From Phycomyces blakesleeanus NRRL 1555(-) (Eukaryota > Mucoromycota > Mucoromycetes > Mucorales > Phycomycetaceae), in assembly GCF_001638985.1 (NCBI RefSeq), contig NW_017265136.1:1260726-1324725 (forward strand): 64,000 bases of DNA, written 5' to 3'. Under the pieces are notes generated by a model. That model worked only from the letters and a program-made list of their open reading frames with translations. It did no database searches and was not told the DNA's origin. Every line of letters starts with the position of its first letter. Position 1 is the first letter of the stretch. Shown here one piece after another: positions 33,831 to 44,375 of the stretch. A program made the translations under genes and the position numbers.

Positions 33831-34088
33831 AACAAAGACTGAAAAGAAAAACTTGAAATAACGCTATTTATTTCATCCGGGAAGAGCCAAAAGAAAAAGA
33901 AAGCATAGATTTTTATGAGAGAGAGAGTGGACTTTTGGCAATTATGTGTTTTCGATCTCTGTGTATATATATATAAAGGAGAGATGAAGAAAAGTAGTGT
34001 TTAATCAAAATTCAACCTTAGAAAATCTTGTAAAAACCACCCCTCCCATTCTTATCTTATTTTATTCTATATCCGATAATATTTAATA

Positions 34089-34177
34089 CAGGATTTCCAC
34101 TCCAAAAGTTATATTTTTTTTTTCAAACTATATATTTTGCAAAATCAAAACTTTCATTTTGTGCTCCGACTATATAT
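34089..34177 (+). repeat. left terminal inverted repeat of the Tc1-like transposon
   Basis: An 89-base repeat, nearly identical to the reverse complement of 35506-35593. It contains a 10-base T run where the other copy has nine. Confidence 0.92.
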
Positions 34178-34191
34178 AAAAAAAAATCAAT

Positions 34192-35262
34192 TTATTTTTG
34201 GCTATTTGTACATTGGGGGAAGAAGCTAATGCTATGATCAACCCAGCCTTGGCAGTTTTCCATAGCGATATGGCGGGAGCACTCAGCAATATACTTCAAG
34301 AATTGACCACATACCAACCCGGGCTTTCTCTTGACCAGTGTTTTGAGTTTGGAGAAGCACTCTTCAATCGGGTTTAGGAAAGGAGAGTATGGGGGGAGAA
34401 AGTGTAGGTGGTGTCGTGAATTAGCAAACAATTCAGTGACAAGATGGGATCTATGGATCGAGGCATTATCCATAATGAAGTTGTGAGGGGCAGCATTACT
34501 GTGGTCGAGCGAATCCATAATCGTCTTTACAAATTCAACGAAAATTGGTCCTGTCGTGCCACCAGGGGTCAACTTCGCCTGCACACTCTCAACACCTTGG
34601 TAAGAAATACCGGCAAGAATTGAGATGTTTAGTCCCCTTTTCGACCTCGTCTTCACAATGCTGGTCTCGCCTTTCTTGGACCACCCTTGTCCTCTGATCA
34701 GGTTTGCATTAAAGCCTGCTTCGTCCACAAAAATGCAATTGGTTTTATACGATAAACCATTCGTGTGCATACTGTCTACGTATACTTTTCTCAGCTCAAT
34801 AGTCTTCGGGTCGTTTCTTTTTTCCTCGACCGGCTTGGTTCTCTTCAATGTGAACCCGATGTTGTTGATAATGTGCTTATGTAAGCCACTGATGCTCAAG
34901 TTCTGCTCTTGAAGCTCTGGAAATTTTCTAAACAGTTCCTCTCTCATTTGACCAAGAGTCAAGGTGCAGCATTCGTCCAAGAGGTCTTGAATGAACTTCG
35001 AATGCTCATCGGTTATCTTAAGACTTTCCGCGCGCGAGCCGCCTCGCTTCTTGGGCTCTACAGTAGCATCCCTCTCGAACTTGGTGATGATGTTGTTAAT
35101 CGACACCCATGAGACACCAAATGCCCTGGCTGCTTCGGCTCGGGTCATGGACTCTTCTATATAACATTTCTCCACAATCATGTTCTTGATGTGGATCGGA
35201 AGAACCTTTTGTGGTCCATTTCTCTTTCTTCTCTTAACGATAGCGATTTGATTGGGGTTCAT
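34192..35262 (-). CDS. Tc1-family DD34E transposase
   Basis: A single intronless frame of 356 residues. An N-terminal helix-turn-helix region (MTRAEAARAFGVSWVSINNI) binds the repeats. The catalytic triad is visible as FVDEAGFN (Asp 1), FIMDNASIHR (Asp 2) and SPFLNPIEECF (Glu), with 34 residues between Asp 2 and Glu, the Tc1 spacing. No stop or shift breaks the frame, in contrast to the relic at 32.5-33.8 kb. Its start lies 242 bases inside the inner edge of the right inverted repeat. Confidence 0.95.
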   Translation of the reverse strand: MNPNQIAIVKRRKRNGPQKVLPIHIKNMIVEKCYIEESMTRAEAARAFGVSWVSINNIITKFERDATVEPKKRGGSRAESLKITDEHSKFIQDLLDECCTLTLGQMREELFRKFPELQEQNLSISGLHKHIINNIGFTLKRTKPVEEKRNDPKTIELRKVYVDSMHTNGLSYKTNCIFVDEAGFNANLIRGQGWSKKGETSIVKTRSKRGLNISILAGISYQGVESVQAKLTPGGTTGPIFVEFVKTIMDSLDHSNAAPHNFIMDNASIHRSHLVTELFANSRHHLHFLPPYSPFLNPIEECFSKLKTLVKRKPGLVCGQFLKYIAECSRHIAMENCQGWVDHSISFFPQCTNSQK

Positions 35263-35505
35263 GTTGGAGGATTTGAGTATAGAAAAAGATAATAGATAAA
35301 GACAGTTCTCAAAACCATATTACAAACTTAGCATTATATACTTTTCTTATAACAATATATTGATATTGCATGTTTTCTTATATTATTTTTAATAAACAGT
35401 GTAGACATTCTTTAAATACTTTATCGCACATATTAGCATTCTTCATGCTCTTTATTAATTTGCTTTAAATTTCTTTCTATCCGCATTAATTAATTTATTT
35501 TTTTC

Positions 35506-35593
35506 ATATATAGTCGGAGCACAAAATGAAAGTTTTGATTTTGCAAAATATATAGTTTGAAAAAAAAATATAACTTTTGGAGTGGAAATCCTG
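35506..35593 (-). repeat. right terminal inverted repeat of the Tc1-like transposon
   Basis: An 88-base copy matching the left repeat in inverted orientation, followed by the TA duplication at 35594-35595. Confidence 0.92.
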
Positions 35594-35595
35594 TA

Positions 35596-35716
35596 AATCT
35601 CGACATCCAAGCATCTAACAAAAAGGTTGGGTGCTTTGATGTCAATGCTCTCATTTTTAATCCATTTCAGCATTTTTATTGTAAAAATGCTTCGATGTCA
35701 AATGTCAAGCATCGAC
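35596..35716. repeat. small imperfect inverted-repeat fragment
   Basis: CGACATCCAAGCAT on the left and ATGCTTCGATGTC on the right form imperfect inverted arms about 90 bases apart. The word CATCCAAGCATCTAA is shared with the inside of the MITE at 16377-16861. It directly adjoins the intact transposon. It may be a MITE remnant; extent uncertain. Confidence 0.4.
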
Positions 35717-36124
35717 AATAATAAACCCTCTTACTATGTAAACCTAATCTTAAGTATATTTCAAATCCAATTAACGTAAGCATCTGTGCTTCCAAAACTA
35801 CACCAAGGGAGAAATCTGGAAAATACTGAAATTGCATTGTATATTTAGTGCTTGAACTTGGGTCTGATGATATAAATGAAGAAAATGAAGGAATATGGAG
35901 ATCTCTGGGTCTTACAATATGATTTAATATAACACACTGTAAATAAGCACTCCAAAAAAATGTCAGAAAATTGGGTTAAAATTCCTAAACCCAAGGAGCA
36001 AATATTAAAACCTGTATAAATATGGATAATTATCAAAGAAAATATTAGAAGGTTTTAAAGAATCAATGCTTTTCTCAAAAGATATATATTCTTCTACGAT
36101 TCCAGAAATAAATAAATAAATATC

Positions 36125-36704
36125 CTAATGATGAACACCAATGACATCCAGTTTATATACAGTAATCCGTCCGTAAAAGTCCGTGCTCTCTTCAAAGATA
36201 ATCTTCAAACGCTGGATAGGCTCTTTGTGTTGTATATCAAATATTTGGGTAGGGTTAATGTCTTCCGGGTAAAATGTACTGAGCTGTATATTATAGTTAT
36301 TTGGAGAAGACGGGGAGCTTCCAAGGGCAACACATGTTTTTCCAACAAAACCACCCTGAAAAGTTAAGGCGATCTTTTGCACTTCAACAGGTGATCCGAA
36401 ATCCAAAAGGATATTTTGGGGAAGACCCTTTTAAATGAATAGACAAACGAAACTCAATATGCATGTTGATCGAGATCTCGAGTAGATTTAACTTACTTGC
36501 TCTGAATTCCAGCAAGTTTCCTCGGATCCATCAATCAGATGTTGTTTTCCATAGCTCACCGTGTCACGATTTAAAACAGAGCTGACCCTATAGTAAAGAT
36601 CGAAGCGTTCAGTTTCTAGAAGAATAATTCTGCTATAATAATTGCGATGAATAGTATATAGTTACGCACTTGATGCGAGTGTCAGGAGAAAGTAGACTTG
36701 TCAT
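36125..36704 (-). CDS. NR2C2AP (TRA16) family protein, F5/8-type discoidin-like domain
   Basis: Three exons, 36704-36670, 36587-36497 and 36427-36125, give 142 residues, the whole length of this small family. Matching blocks are VSSVLNRDT, GKQHLIDGSEETCWNSEQG, LTFQGGFVGKTC, FYPEDINPTQIF, and RLKIIFEESTDFYGRITVY. In animals the homologue binds the orphan receptor NR2C2; fungi lack that receptor, so its function here is unknown. The fold is a galactose-binding-like jelly roll. It is divergent from RIC1 with 127 bases between the two ATGs. Confidence 0.9.
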
Positions 36705-36831
36705 GGATGATGAATGAGATAAAAAGAGAGGTGAAATCATTCACCTCCACGTGACTTTTACTGACCAACTGTTCATGGTGCACTAAGAATTCTAACTTCT
36801 CTTTTTTAACTTCTCGTCTGTGGTTTTAGAA
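36705..36831. promoter_or_regulatory. 127-bp bidirectional promoter region, NR2C2AP homologue and RIC1
   Basis: It contains an 18-base palindrome with seven-base arms (AGGTGAA, four bases, TTCACCT) at 36729-36746. An E-box CACGTG (in CACGTGAC) follows at 36748-36753. The short distance forces the two genes to share control DNA. Binding factors are not known. Confidence 0.55.
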
Positions 36832-39800
36832 ATGTACTGGCTTAACGGCATTGCCAGTCAGCTATCTCTTCGTAGTGCCTCTCATGGGATGGTAGCCTCC
36901 TCTGTGGAAGGCAGTGACCAACCAGCAGGTGCACAGCTTCCTCTGTCGGCCGACATCGTCGCAATGAAACCATCTCACCACGCGTCATTGTTCATTACCT
37001 GTACTCGATCGGCCATTTATCTTTGGTCTGTCAAGGTAGAATATCGGGAAATTTTGAGAACTATTCAAGAGCTCTTAAAGGACTCTTGTCATATCTATGT
37101 CCAGACACAGTTATTGACGGAACAGAACCCCCCTTTCCATAGCCAACAACTATCCTATCTTTTGTAGAGCGCTCAGAAAAGCATATAAAAGAGTTTGGCG
37201 AAAACAATTCTATCTTGTGGAAACCAGATGGATCAGCAGTTGTGATATTTGTACAGTATCAAATGTTCTCTAAACAAACGAACGTCTTGAACTCATGTTG
37301 CTGCCTCTTATTTTTATTTTCTTTCGATGCTCGTTAAATATTCCATAGACAAACAAAAACTATCTTTTACTTTATGCGATTCTTCCATTCGAACAGCGGT
37401 CCTTTGAGTTTAGTTTTGCTCATTCAAACCATCCTTATGTAACAGGGCCTGGAGAGGGGAAAGGACCAAAGACTATGATCCTAAAATTTCGACTTGCTAT
37501 TCGTATCGATGCTGGCATTGCGTGGTAAGAATGATACGATGATCCGAAGAGTAAAACTGATTGCGGAGGTGTTGCCTGGTATTCAAACTCTTTCTTTCTC
37601 AGCGGCACTTCATCTGAAGATACGCTTATAATCGCAACACAAACGCCTGCTGCGATCCAATGTATTTCATGGAACCCACAACAGGTCAATGCAACACAAA
37701 CTTCTCTCCAATCCCGGATGAATATCTTTGTAGACCCTTTGGGTAAATAGTCACAAAATATCAATATAATGGTGACTTATAAAAAAGTTGTTGATATATA
37801 CATACATACATACATACATATAGAAAGGGTGACTAGTATGATATATGACAAACCGACAAATGTGTCTGTCTGGGTCACAGATAAAGGCAGAGCTTATTTT
37901 GTTCACAATATACCCGATATTGACAAACAGAGCAGTACAGGCTCAAATGGGGTAAGCGATGGATGGGAATTTATTGGGCACTTTTAACACTAGCCTATCT
38001 CCCAAAGCTAACGTCTCCTACCTCGCCATCAAGTCAATTACCTCGTGGATCTAATACATTGACAACGGAAACGCACTTTGGTGGAGACACAGCTTCTTTT
38101 GCACCAGCATCACCTTCATACACAGAAAAGGTTCATTGGAAAGGCGTTGCATTTCATGGTATAGAAGAAGATATTTTAAAAGGAGAAGAAGCGACATGTG
38201 TTGCTATTAATGCCAAGTTTTCTCTTATCGCTGTCGGAACTAAGAGGTAAGTACAAGCTACATATCATTAAACAATTTGTTATGTTAAACATATACTTTT
38301 GTTTATTTAAAGTGGGTTAATTCGCATATACTCTGCAAACCACTATTTGTCTCCACCCGAGTACTCTCATACTCTTGAATTGGAAACCGGAGGAGCAACC
38401 ACATGGGGGTCTATTAATAATAAATCAATCTCAAGAGATGCTGTCCAATCACTCGCATGGACTTCTGATGGATATGCTATTTCTGTTGGCTATGAATATC
38501 GGGGACTTGCTATCTGGAGCGTCTATGGCACCTTGCTTTCCTCTATGAGTGAATTAGAAGAAATGTTCGGGGAGAGACAGAACAATCCAAATATTATAAA
38601 CAGGTATATATATATAATTCAAGGATTATCTGTTCGAGAAATTGAGTGCATTTTTTTAAGGATAGATATAGCCATCTTCAAGATACTTACATACATGGTG
38701 TGTACTCCATGGTAAGATCAAATACATTATCAACACCTTGTTTTATTAAAATATTCTGACATACTTGGTTATATTTCAGTTCTGGGGCCCCGGAAACTAT
38801 CAACTTTTTGTATTGGATACCTGGGGGTGGAAAGAGAAGCAAAACGTAGAAGATTCTGTAGTTTTTGATGACATCCATTTGTTCTCTTTACCCTTCTCGA
38901 AGTTGGCTATTACATCACTTCATAATGCAGTAAGGGATCTTAAACAATTTGGGTACACTATAAAGCCTAACTTAACCGTAAATGTATAGGATAATGCACG
39001 AAGAGGTCTTTTACAGGCAGATGACCGACTTCTTTTATACAACAGCGGAGGAGACTACCAAGAAAACAACACTACGACTATCGATCCTGACGCCGTAGCA
39101 TGGACTCATATTCTTGTAAGTTAAATTAAGTATATCATTTCATATATTCTTACTAAATTCCAAAGTAAATAGTATCCTACTATGTACATAACAGACCATT
39201 GGCCAATTAGGGTAAGGAATAAAATAATTTTGAAAAAAAAAACATGGTGTGTATTTCATATAAAGTGTTCTTCTGTTAGTCGAGACGGAAAATATATAGC
39301 AATTGCCGGTAAAAGAGGTTTAGCTCATTATAATACAATCTCTGGTCGCTGGAAAATGTTTGGAAATCAACAGCAAGAAAAGAGTTTCTTGGTACGAGGT
39401 GGTCTCGCATGGTATAAACATGTCCTGATAGCTGCATGCGAAATATCGTCCTTGCATCATGGAAAAACATACGAGGTAAACGGTAGTATAAAAAAAGTAG
39501 AAGAAATGTTTCGATATCTATTTGTCTTCTATATTAATATAACTTTACTATATATATATAGATTCGTCTGTATTCAAGAGATAGTAATCTTGACAATGCA
39601 TATATTCTCCACACGGAAGTGCTTCATCAAATACCCAATTATATAACTATTTGTGGAAATTTTCTACTTGTCTACACTTCCGATAATGTATTGAGTATCT
39701 ATAGTATTTTCATAGGTAGTGATGTACCACCTACAATGGGAAACTTAAACCCTGCTGCTAATTTAGCCAGGATAAAGCTATCCAGACAGATACGCCTTCA

Positions 39801-40303
39801 TGGTATTATTACCGATGCATCCAGAGTTAGAGGCATCAGTTTGTTTAATCCAAGTCTTGGAGGTATGTCAAAAAAAAGTGGACTTTTCTTTCTTTTCTAT
39901 AATGCGTTGCCCAATAGATTGTGTGATTATAACAACAATATTTTTCTTATTTAAATATATATATATATAGATCAGCTAAATACGTTGGAGGATGCGATAA
40001 CTGCCAATATAATATTATTGGTAGATGGAAAAAATTTCATCCTGTGTCCATCTATGGGAGTAAGCCAGAGAATTCAAAGAAAGTGTATATCGAATTTAAT
40101 GAATCTTGCTTGTGTATTTAAAGGACAGCGAAGACGTTGAAAGAGATGAGATACACAATCAATACGAAATACATATGTTATCTGAAAAAACCGAGTATTA
40201 CTGGATTGGCCGAAAGAGTGTAGCCAACTTATTAACCTCTCTGTGGGTTGTTGATGGAAAGGGAGTCAAGGTAATTTTATCACGTCAATCTCAATCAGGC
40301 TTC

Positions 40304-40348
<45 letters not shown>

Positions 40349-41772
40349 CATCATTATTATCACTATTATTTTCTAACCTTTATATATATAAAGCTATTCA
40401 CAAATTTGCTTCGTGGTGAAGATTGTGGCTTCAGTACTTTTGGAAAAGACATATATGAAAGTGAGCCTTCTACACCAACCACACCTGGGCTATTTACAGC
40501 AAGGGGTTACTCAGGGCGGCCATTTTCTTTGGGCTATCGAATTGGACCTGAGCCTGATTCACCTTCTGCATCTGTTAATATGGAAGGTTTTTCTCAATGG
40601 AGAACAGGAGATCTAAAGTTTGCGGACGCAGATGCAATATATATTCCACTTGATTTTTATCCTCATTGTAAGTTAATCAAACGGAGAACTACTTGGGGGA
40701 AATATCTAATTTGATGGTCGGTAAGCTGTTCTGCTGGAGAAGGGAGTTATTGTAGGCATAGAACAGAATATGGTTTATAAAGACTTGCTAGGTTTTATGG
40801 TTTACAAAATAACAACAAAGGTAATACGTAATATTAAGATTTAAAATTCAAATTCATAACAATTAACATGTATCCCTTAGACACATTTGTTTATACATCA
40901 TATTCTGCGACACTTGCTGAAACGAGATCTTGAAGAAGATGCAGTAGTATTTGCACGAGTTTATGAAAAGCTAGTGTACTTTAGTCATGCTTTGGAAATT
41001 CTTTTGCACACTGTGTTAGAGGAGGAATCTGGTCAGTCTTTAGGAGATGGTAAGTATTACCTAATAAAGTTTCTCTAAGTTATACAGTTTTAGCTCACAC
41101 AGTATTATTGTAGATGCCATACTTCCTTTGGTTATAAAATTCCTTGACCAATTCCCACACGCTTTGGATGTAATTGTAAGCTGTGCAAGAAAGACAGAAG
41201 TTGCTCTCTGGGATCACCTCTTTTCGGCTGTTGGAAAACCAAAGGACTTATTCGAGGTAATGCTGATTTTTACATTTCTTTCTTTTTGTTCGGTTTTACT
41301 CAATAGTACTTTTACCAGTTTTGTTTAGAAGATGGGCGCCTTCGAACTGCCACATCATATCTTATTATATTGCAAACTATGCAGCCACTTGCAGTAGGCG
41401 GAAAGGTAAAGAAAAAGAAGACTGTCTACATACTTTAATTTTGGTGGACATAAGACCTAAGCATGACCACTGTTGTTGTTGTTTTATATCAGGACACCAT
41501 TCGATTGCTGCAAAAGGCCATTGATGTGGATGACTATGAGCTATGCAAAGAACTAGTCAGATTCCTAAGCTCTATAGACAGTAAGTGTTCAGAGCAGATT
41601 ATAAAATTTTGCAAAACTAACTAGTTTTTTGTAAACAGATACTGGAAAAACACTCCAGGAGGCATTGCATGTTATCAAAGCTCATATGAATCCTGAGCAC
41701 ACATCATCACCTAATAGTCAAAATGCTCAGGTTGATAAAGTGGCTCAAAGCATTCAAGACCTGAGTACTTAA
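36832..41772 (+). CDS. RIC1: RIC1, subunit of the Ric1-Rgp1 GEF for Ypt6/Rab6
   Basis: Ric1-Rgp1 activates the Golgi GTPase Ypt6 for endosome-to-Golgi retrograde transport. More than 15 short exons can be followed from MYWLNGIASQL at 36832 to the TAA at 41770-41772. The N-terminal half is a beta-propeller: RSEKHIKEFGENNSILWKPD, AISVGYEYRGLAIWSVYGT. The C-terminal RIC1 domain includes HHILRHLLKRDLEEDAVVFA, FLDQFPHALDVIVSCARKTE, FCLEDGRLRTATSYLIILQ and KAIDVDDYELCKELVRFL. Length is roughly 1,000-1,100 residues. Some inner exon borders in 37.1-39.7 kb are uncertain. One intron carries a long ATT microsatellite. Confidence 0.9.
37797..37821. repeat. CATA microsatellite in a RIC1 intron
   Basis: About six tandem CATA units within an intron of RIC1. 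Confidence 0.85.
40305..40372. repeat. ATT microsatellite in a RIC1 intron
   Basis: About 15 perfect TTA units followed by imperfect CAT/ATT units. The open frame through it (poly-Tyr) is an artefact of the repeat; the exons on both sides join without it. Confidence 0.9.
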
Positions 41773-42052
41773 CAAATAGCTATACAATTACCTTACTCTA
41801 TTTCTCTATTTCTCTTTATTTTTCTCTTTATCTCTTATATTGATATATATAAATATAAAAGAAGCCAGAATGGCCATGTATTATATACCTTTTTTGTTTG
41901 CTACGATTTCTATCTACCAAAAAAAGAAACCAAAAAAAAAGTCAAATAGACAAAGTTGTCTAGCATAGCCCCCCATACCCTGTGACGGTTGATCACGCTA
42001 CCTAGGTCAAACAGGCAAGTGGAGAAGAAGGGGTACATTACCCACTATAACC

Positions 42053-44083
42053 ATGACAAGGAAGCAAAGCACCCGACAAGACCGTCCTCCAATCTCACAT
42101 TACCGCTCTCGGGAGTCTCCTGAGGGAAGAACAGAAAGCTCTTCCCAGCAAAGACATCATTCCATATTCCAGCCTTCGAATGGCTACATGAGCATCCCCA
42201 CTTCTTTGAATGTAAGGTCTTAACAACTTAAATCGCATCCCCCTTTATGCTTCTTTTGCTTTATTTTAGATACCCCATCACGACAAATCAGCCCCAATGC
42301 GTGGCCATGCAGTTGAGAGTAGTCTTGTGATAAATGCAGATGACTACCGTAACGGATTACCGAGAGATAGCCAGCTAATAGACGTTGGAATTGATAACAC
42401 TCAAACTAGCCCATACTTATCAGATGTTGAGACTACTGAAACTGCATCTCTACTGATTGAGCAAGACGTCTGCTTTCCTGCTGTGGAGGAAGAGAGAGGG
42501 GAAATAAACTATGCTGCAATGGATGAGTACGTGATTCAGGAAAGACGGGAGCTCCAAAAGACGCAATTACCTCGACGGGCTCATCGACGAAGATTGTCTA
42601 ATATGCTTATGCCCGATGGGGCCAGGCAGGGTCGGGCTTATTATGGCGAACCTAATGTAAATTATATGAACTGAGATGAAAGCAAATATGCTGATGAATT
42701 GGGTGTTTAGTATCCCGCTACTGATGATCTGGATGTCTACCGAATCACATATTATTCCCCTTTTAAAGCCTCATCTATTCATGCGCGTACATTGTGTGAA
42801 ATACCAGCTGCTGGAGAGAAGTTGAGCGAGATGGCTAAAAAGGGGTGTTTTTGGATTGATATTCTCGATCCTACTGATGAAGAAATGAAGGCACTCGGAA
42901 AAGTAAAAATAAAAATTTCAATAACGGTCGCTTTAATTAACATCTCTTTATAGATATTCAATATTCACCCTTTGACTATAGAGGACATTGCTATGGACGA
43001 ACCTAGAGAAAAGTGTGAAGTGTTTAAGAACTACTGTTTTATTACATTTAGAGCATTTGATCCGAATCCGTCCGCTATAACCCCCCTTAAGCCTCTTGGA
43101 ATGCATATACTCGTGTTTAAGGAGTGTGTTTTGACGGTAAGAGAATCAATAGATATATATATATATAATATGCTAATTTCATATGCTTTAGTTTCATTTA
43201 AGACCCATGAACCATCCTCAGAACGTGCGAAAGAGAATTAAGCTTCTCAAGGACTATATTCATGTCACACCAGGTAATAATAATAAATGCAAAGTCAATT
43301 TTTTTGTCTAATAGGCGAATAGATTGGATATGCTATGGAATCTTGGACGATATCACAGACTCCTTTGCACCATTGATCTATGCTGTTGAGTTTGAAGTGG
43401 ATTCGATTGATGAGCTGGTTCTCATCTTGAAAGAGTCGGAGCAATCAGACATGTTGCGTCGGATTGGCTATTGCAGAAAGAAGATGATGGGACTTTTGCG
43501 CTTACTGGTCACCAAAGCAGATGTCCTCAAGACAATGATCAAACGAGGGGAAGCATGGATGGCTGTCGGTACTGAGAAGTCTAATGGTGATAGTGATGTA
43601 GCCATCTATCTTGGAGATGTTCAAGGCATGCTTTTGATAGTATTAAATAACTTCTTTATTATTATTTCTTTAAACAGATAGTGAATAACATATCTTTATC
43701 TATTATATCTTTAGATCACCTCATAACCATGCTTCAGTCACTAAACCACTATGAAAAAATATCTTCTCGGTCTCACTCTAACTATCTTGCCCAAATATCT
43801 ATCGAAATGACCCAAACAAATAACGAGATTAATGATGTTCTATCTAAACTCACTGCACTTGGAAGTATAATTATCCCAATGAACCTTGTTACTGGTTTGT
43901 GGGGTATGAATGTTCAAGTTCCCGGCCAGGCTCAGGTAAGGTACAGACCTCGTAGCAACAGTATCTGACCGGCTTGGATGTTTCTTTTAGGAGGATCTTT
44001 GGTGGTTTAGTCTGATATTTGGCTCTATTCTCTCCTTCTGTGTTTTTGCCATCATACTGATGCGCTGCTATCGAATTATTTAG
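42053..44083 (+). CDS. CorA-type Mg2+ transporter (ALR1/MNR2-like)
   Basis: CorA/Mrs2/Alr proteins are pentameric magnesium channels. The long hydrophilic N-terminus (MTRKQSTRQD, Ser/Arg-rich) is typical of the Alr1/Mnr2 group. The CorA core has FWIDILDPTDEEM, HPLTIEDIAMDEPREK, YCFITFRAF, and DHLITMLQSLNHYE. Near the end are TM1 (GSIIIPMNLVTGLWGMNVQV, including the diagnostic GMN) and TM2 (WWFSLIFGSILSFCVFAI). About nine exons join from the ATG at 42053; the stop is at 44081-44083. Plasma membrane (Alr1) versus vacuole (Mnr2) cannot be decided from sequence. Confidence 0.9.
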
Positions 44084-44375
44084 TGCTCATAATCCATTTG
44101 ATTCAATTCCCGATTGCTGAGTCCATCAAGGTGTTTACGTTGCTTTTCTGTCACATAGAGTCCGTTCCATTGGTTGTCCCTCCTGACCCTCTCTCTTTCT
44201 CTCTTTACAAAACTCACCTATTAAAATCCCTTTTTTATTTTTATTTTTAAAAAAAAACTTCTTTGAGCCATAAAGTTATCATCGCCAAAACGCGCTCTGT
44301 TATCATCTTTGAGTTCATTTATAACAAGAAAAAAAATAACAGGAGCTCGGTTCTCATCACGCCTTACTTTTGACT

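Larger units (their letters stand above)
34089..35593 (-). mobile_element. complete Tc1/mariner-like DNA transposon, 1,505 bp
   Basis: Both ends begin CAGGATTTCCACTCC as inverted repeats about 89 bases long, differing only by one T in a T-run. TA flanks the element at 34087-34088 and 35594-35595, the classic target duplication. The single gene inside (34192-35262) is uninterrupted. All parts needed for movement appear present, so the copy looks young and possibly still active. Confidence 0.93.
31466..36124. other. 4.7-kb transposon-rich region between CTR and NR2C2AP
   Basis: Past the CTR promoter this stretch holds a decayed Tc1-like element (about 32498 to 34000), an intact Tc1-like element (34089-35593) and an inverted-repeat fragment (35596-35716). 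No host gene is seen apart from these. Confidence 0.7.
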
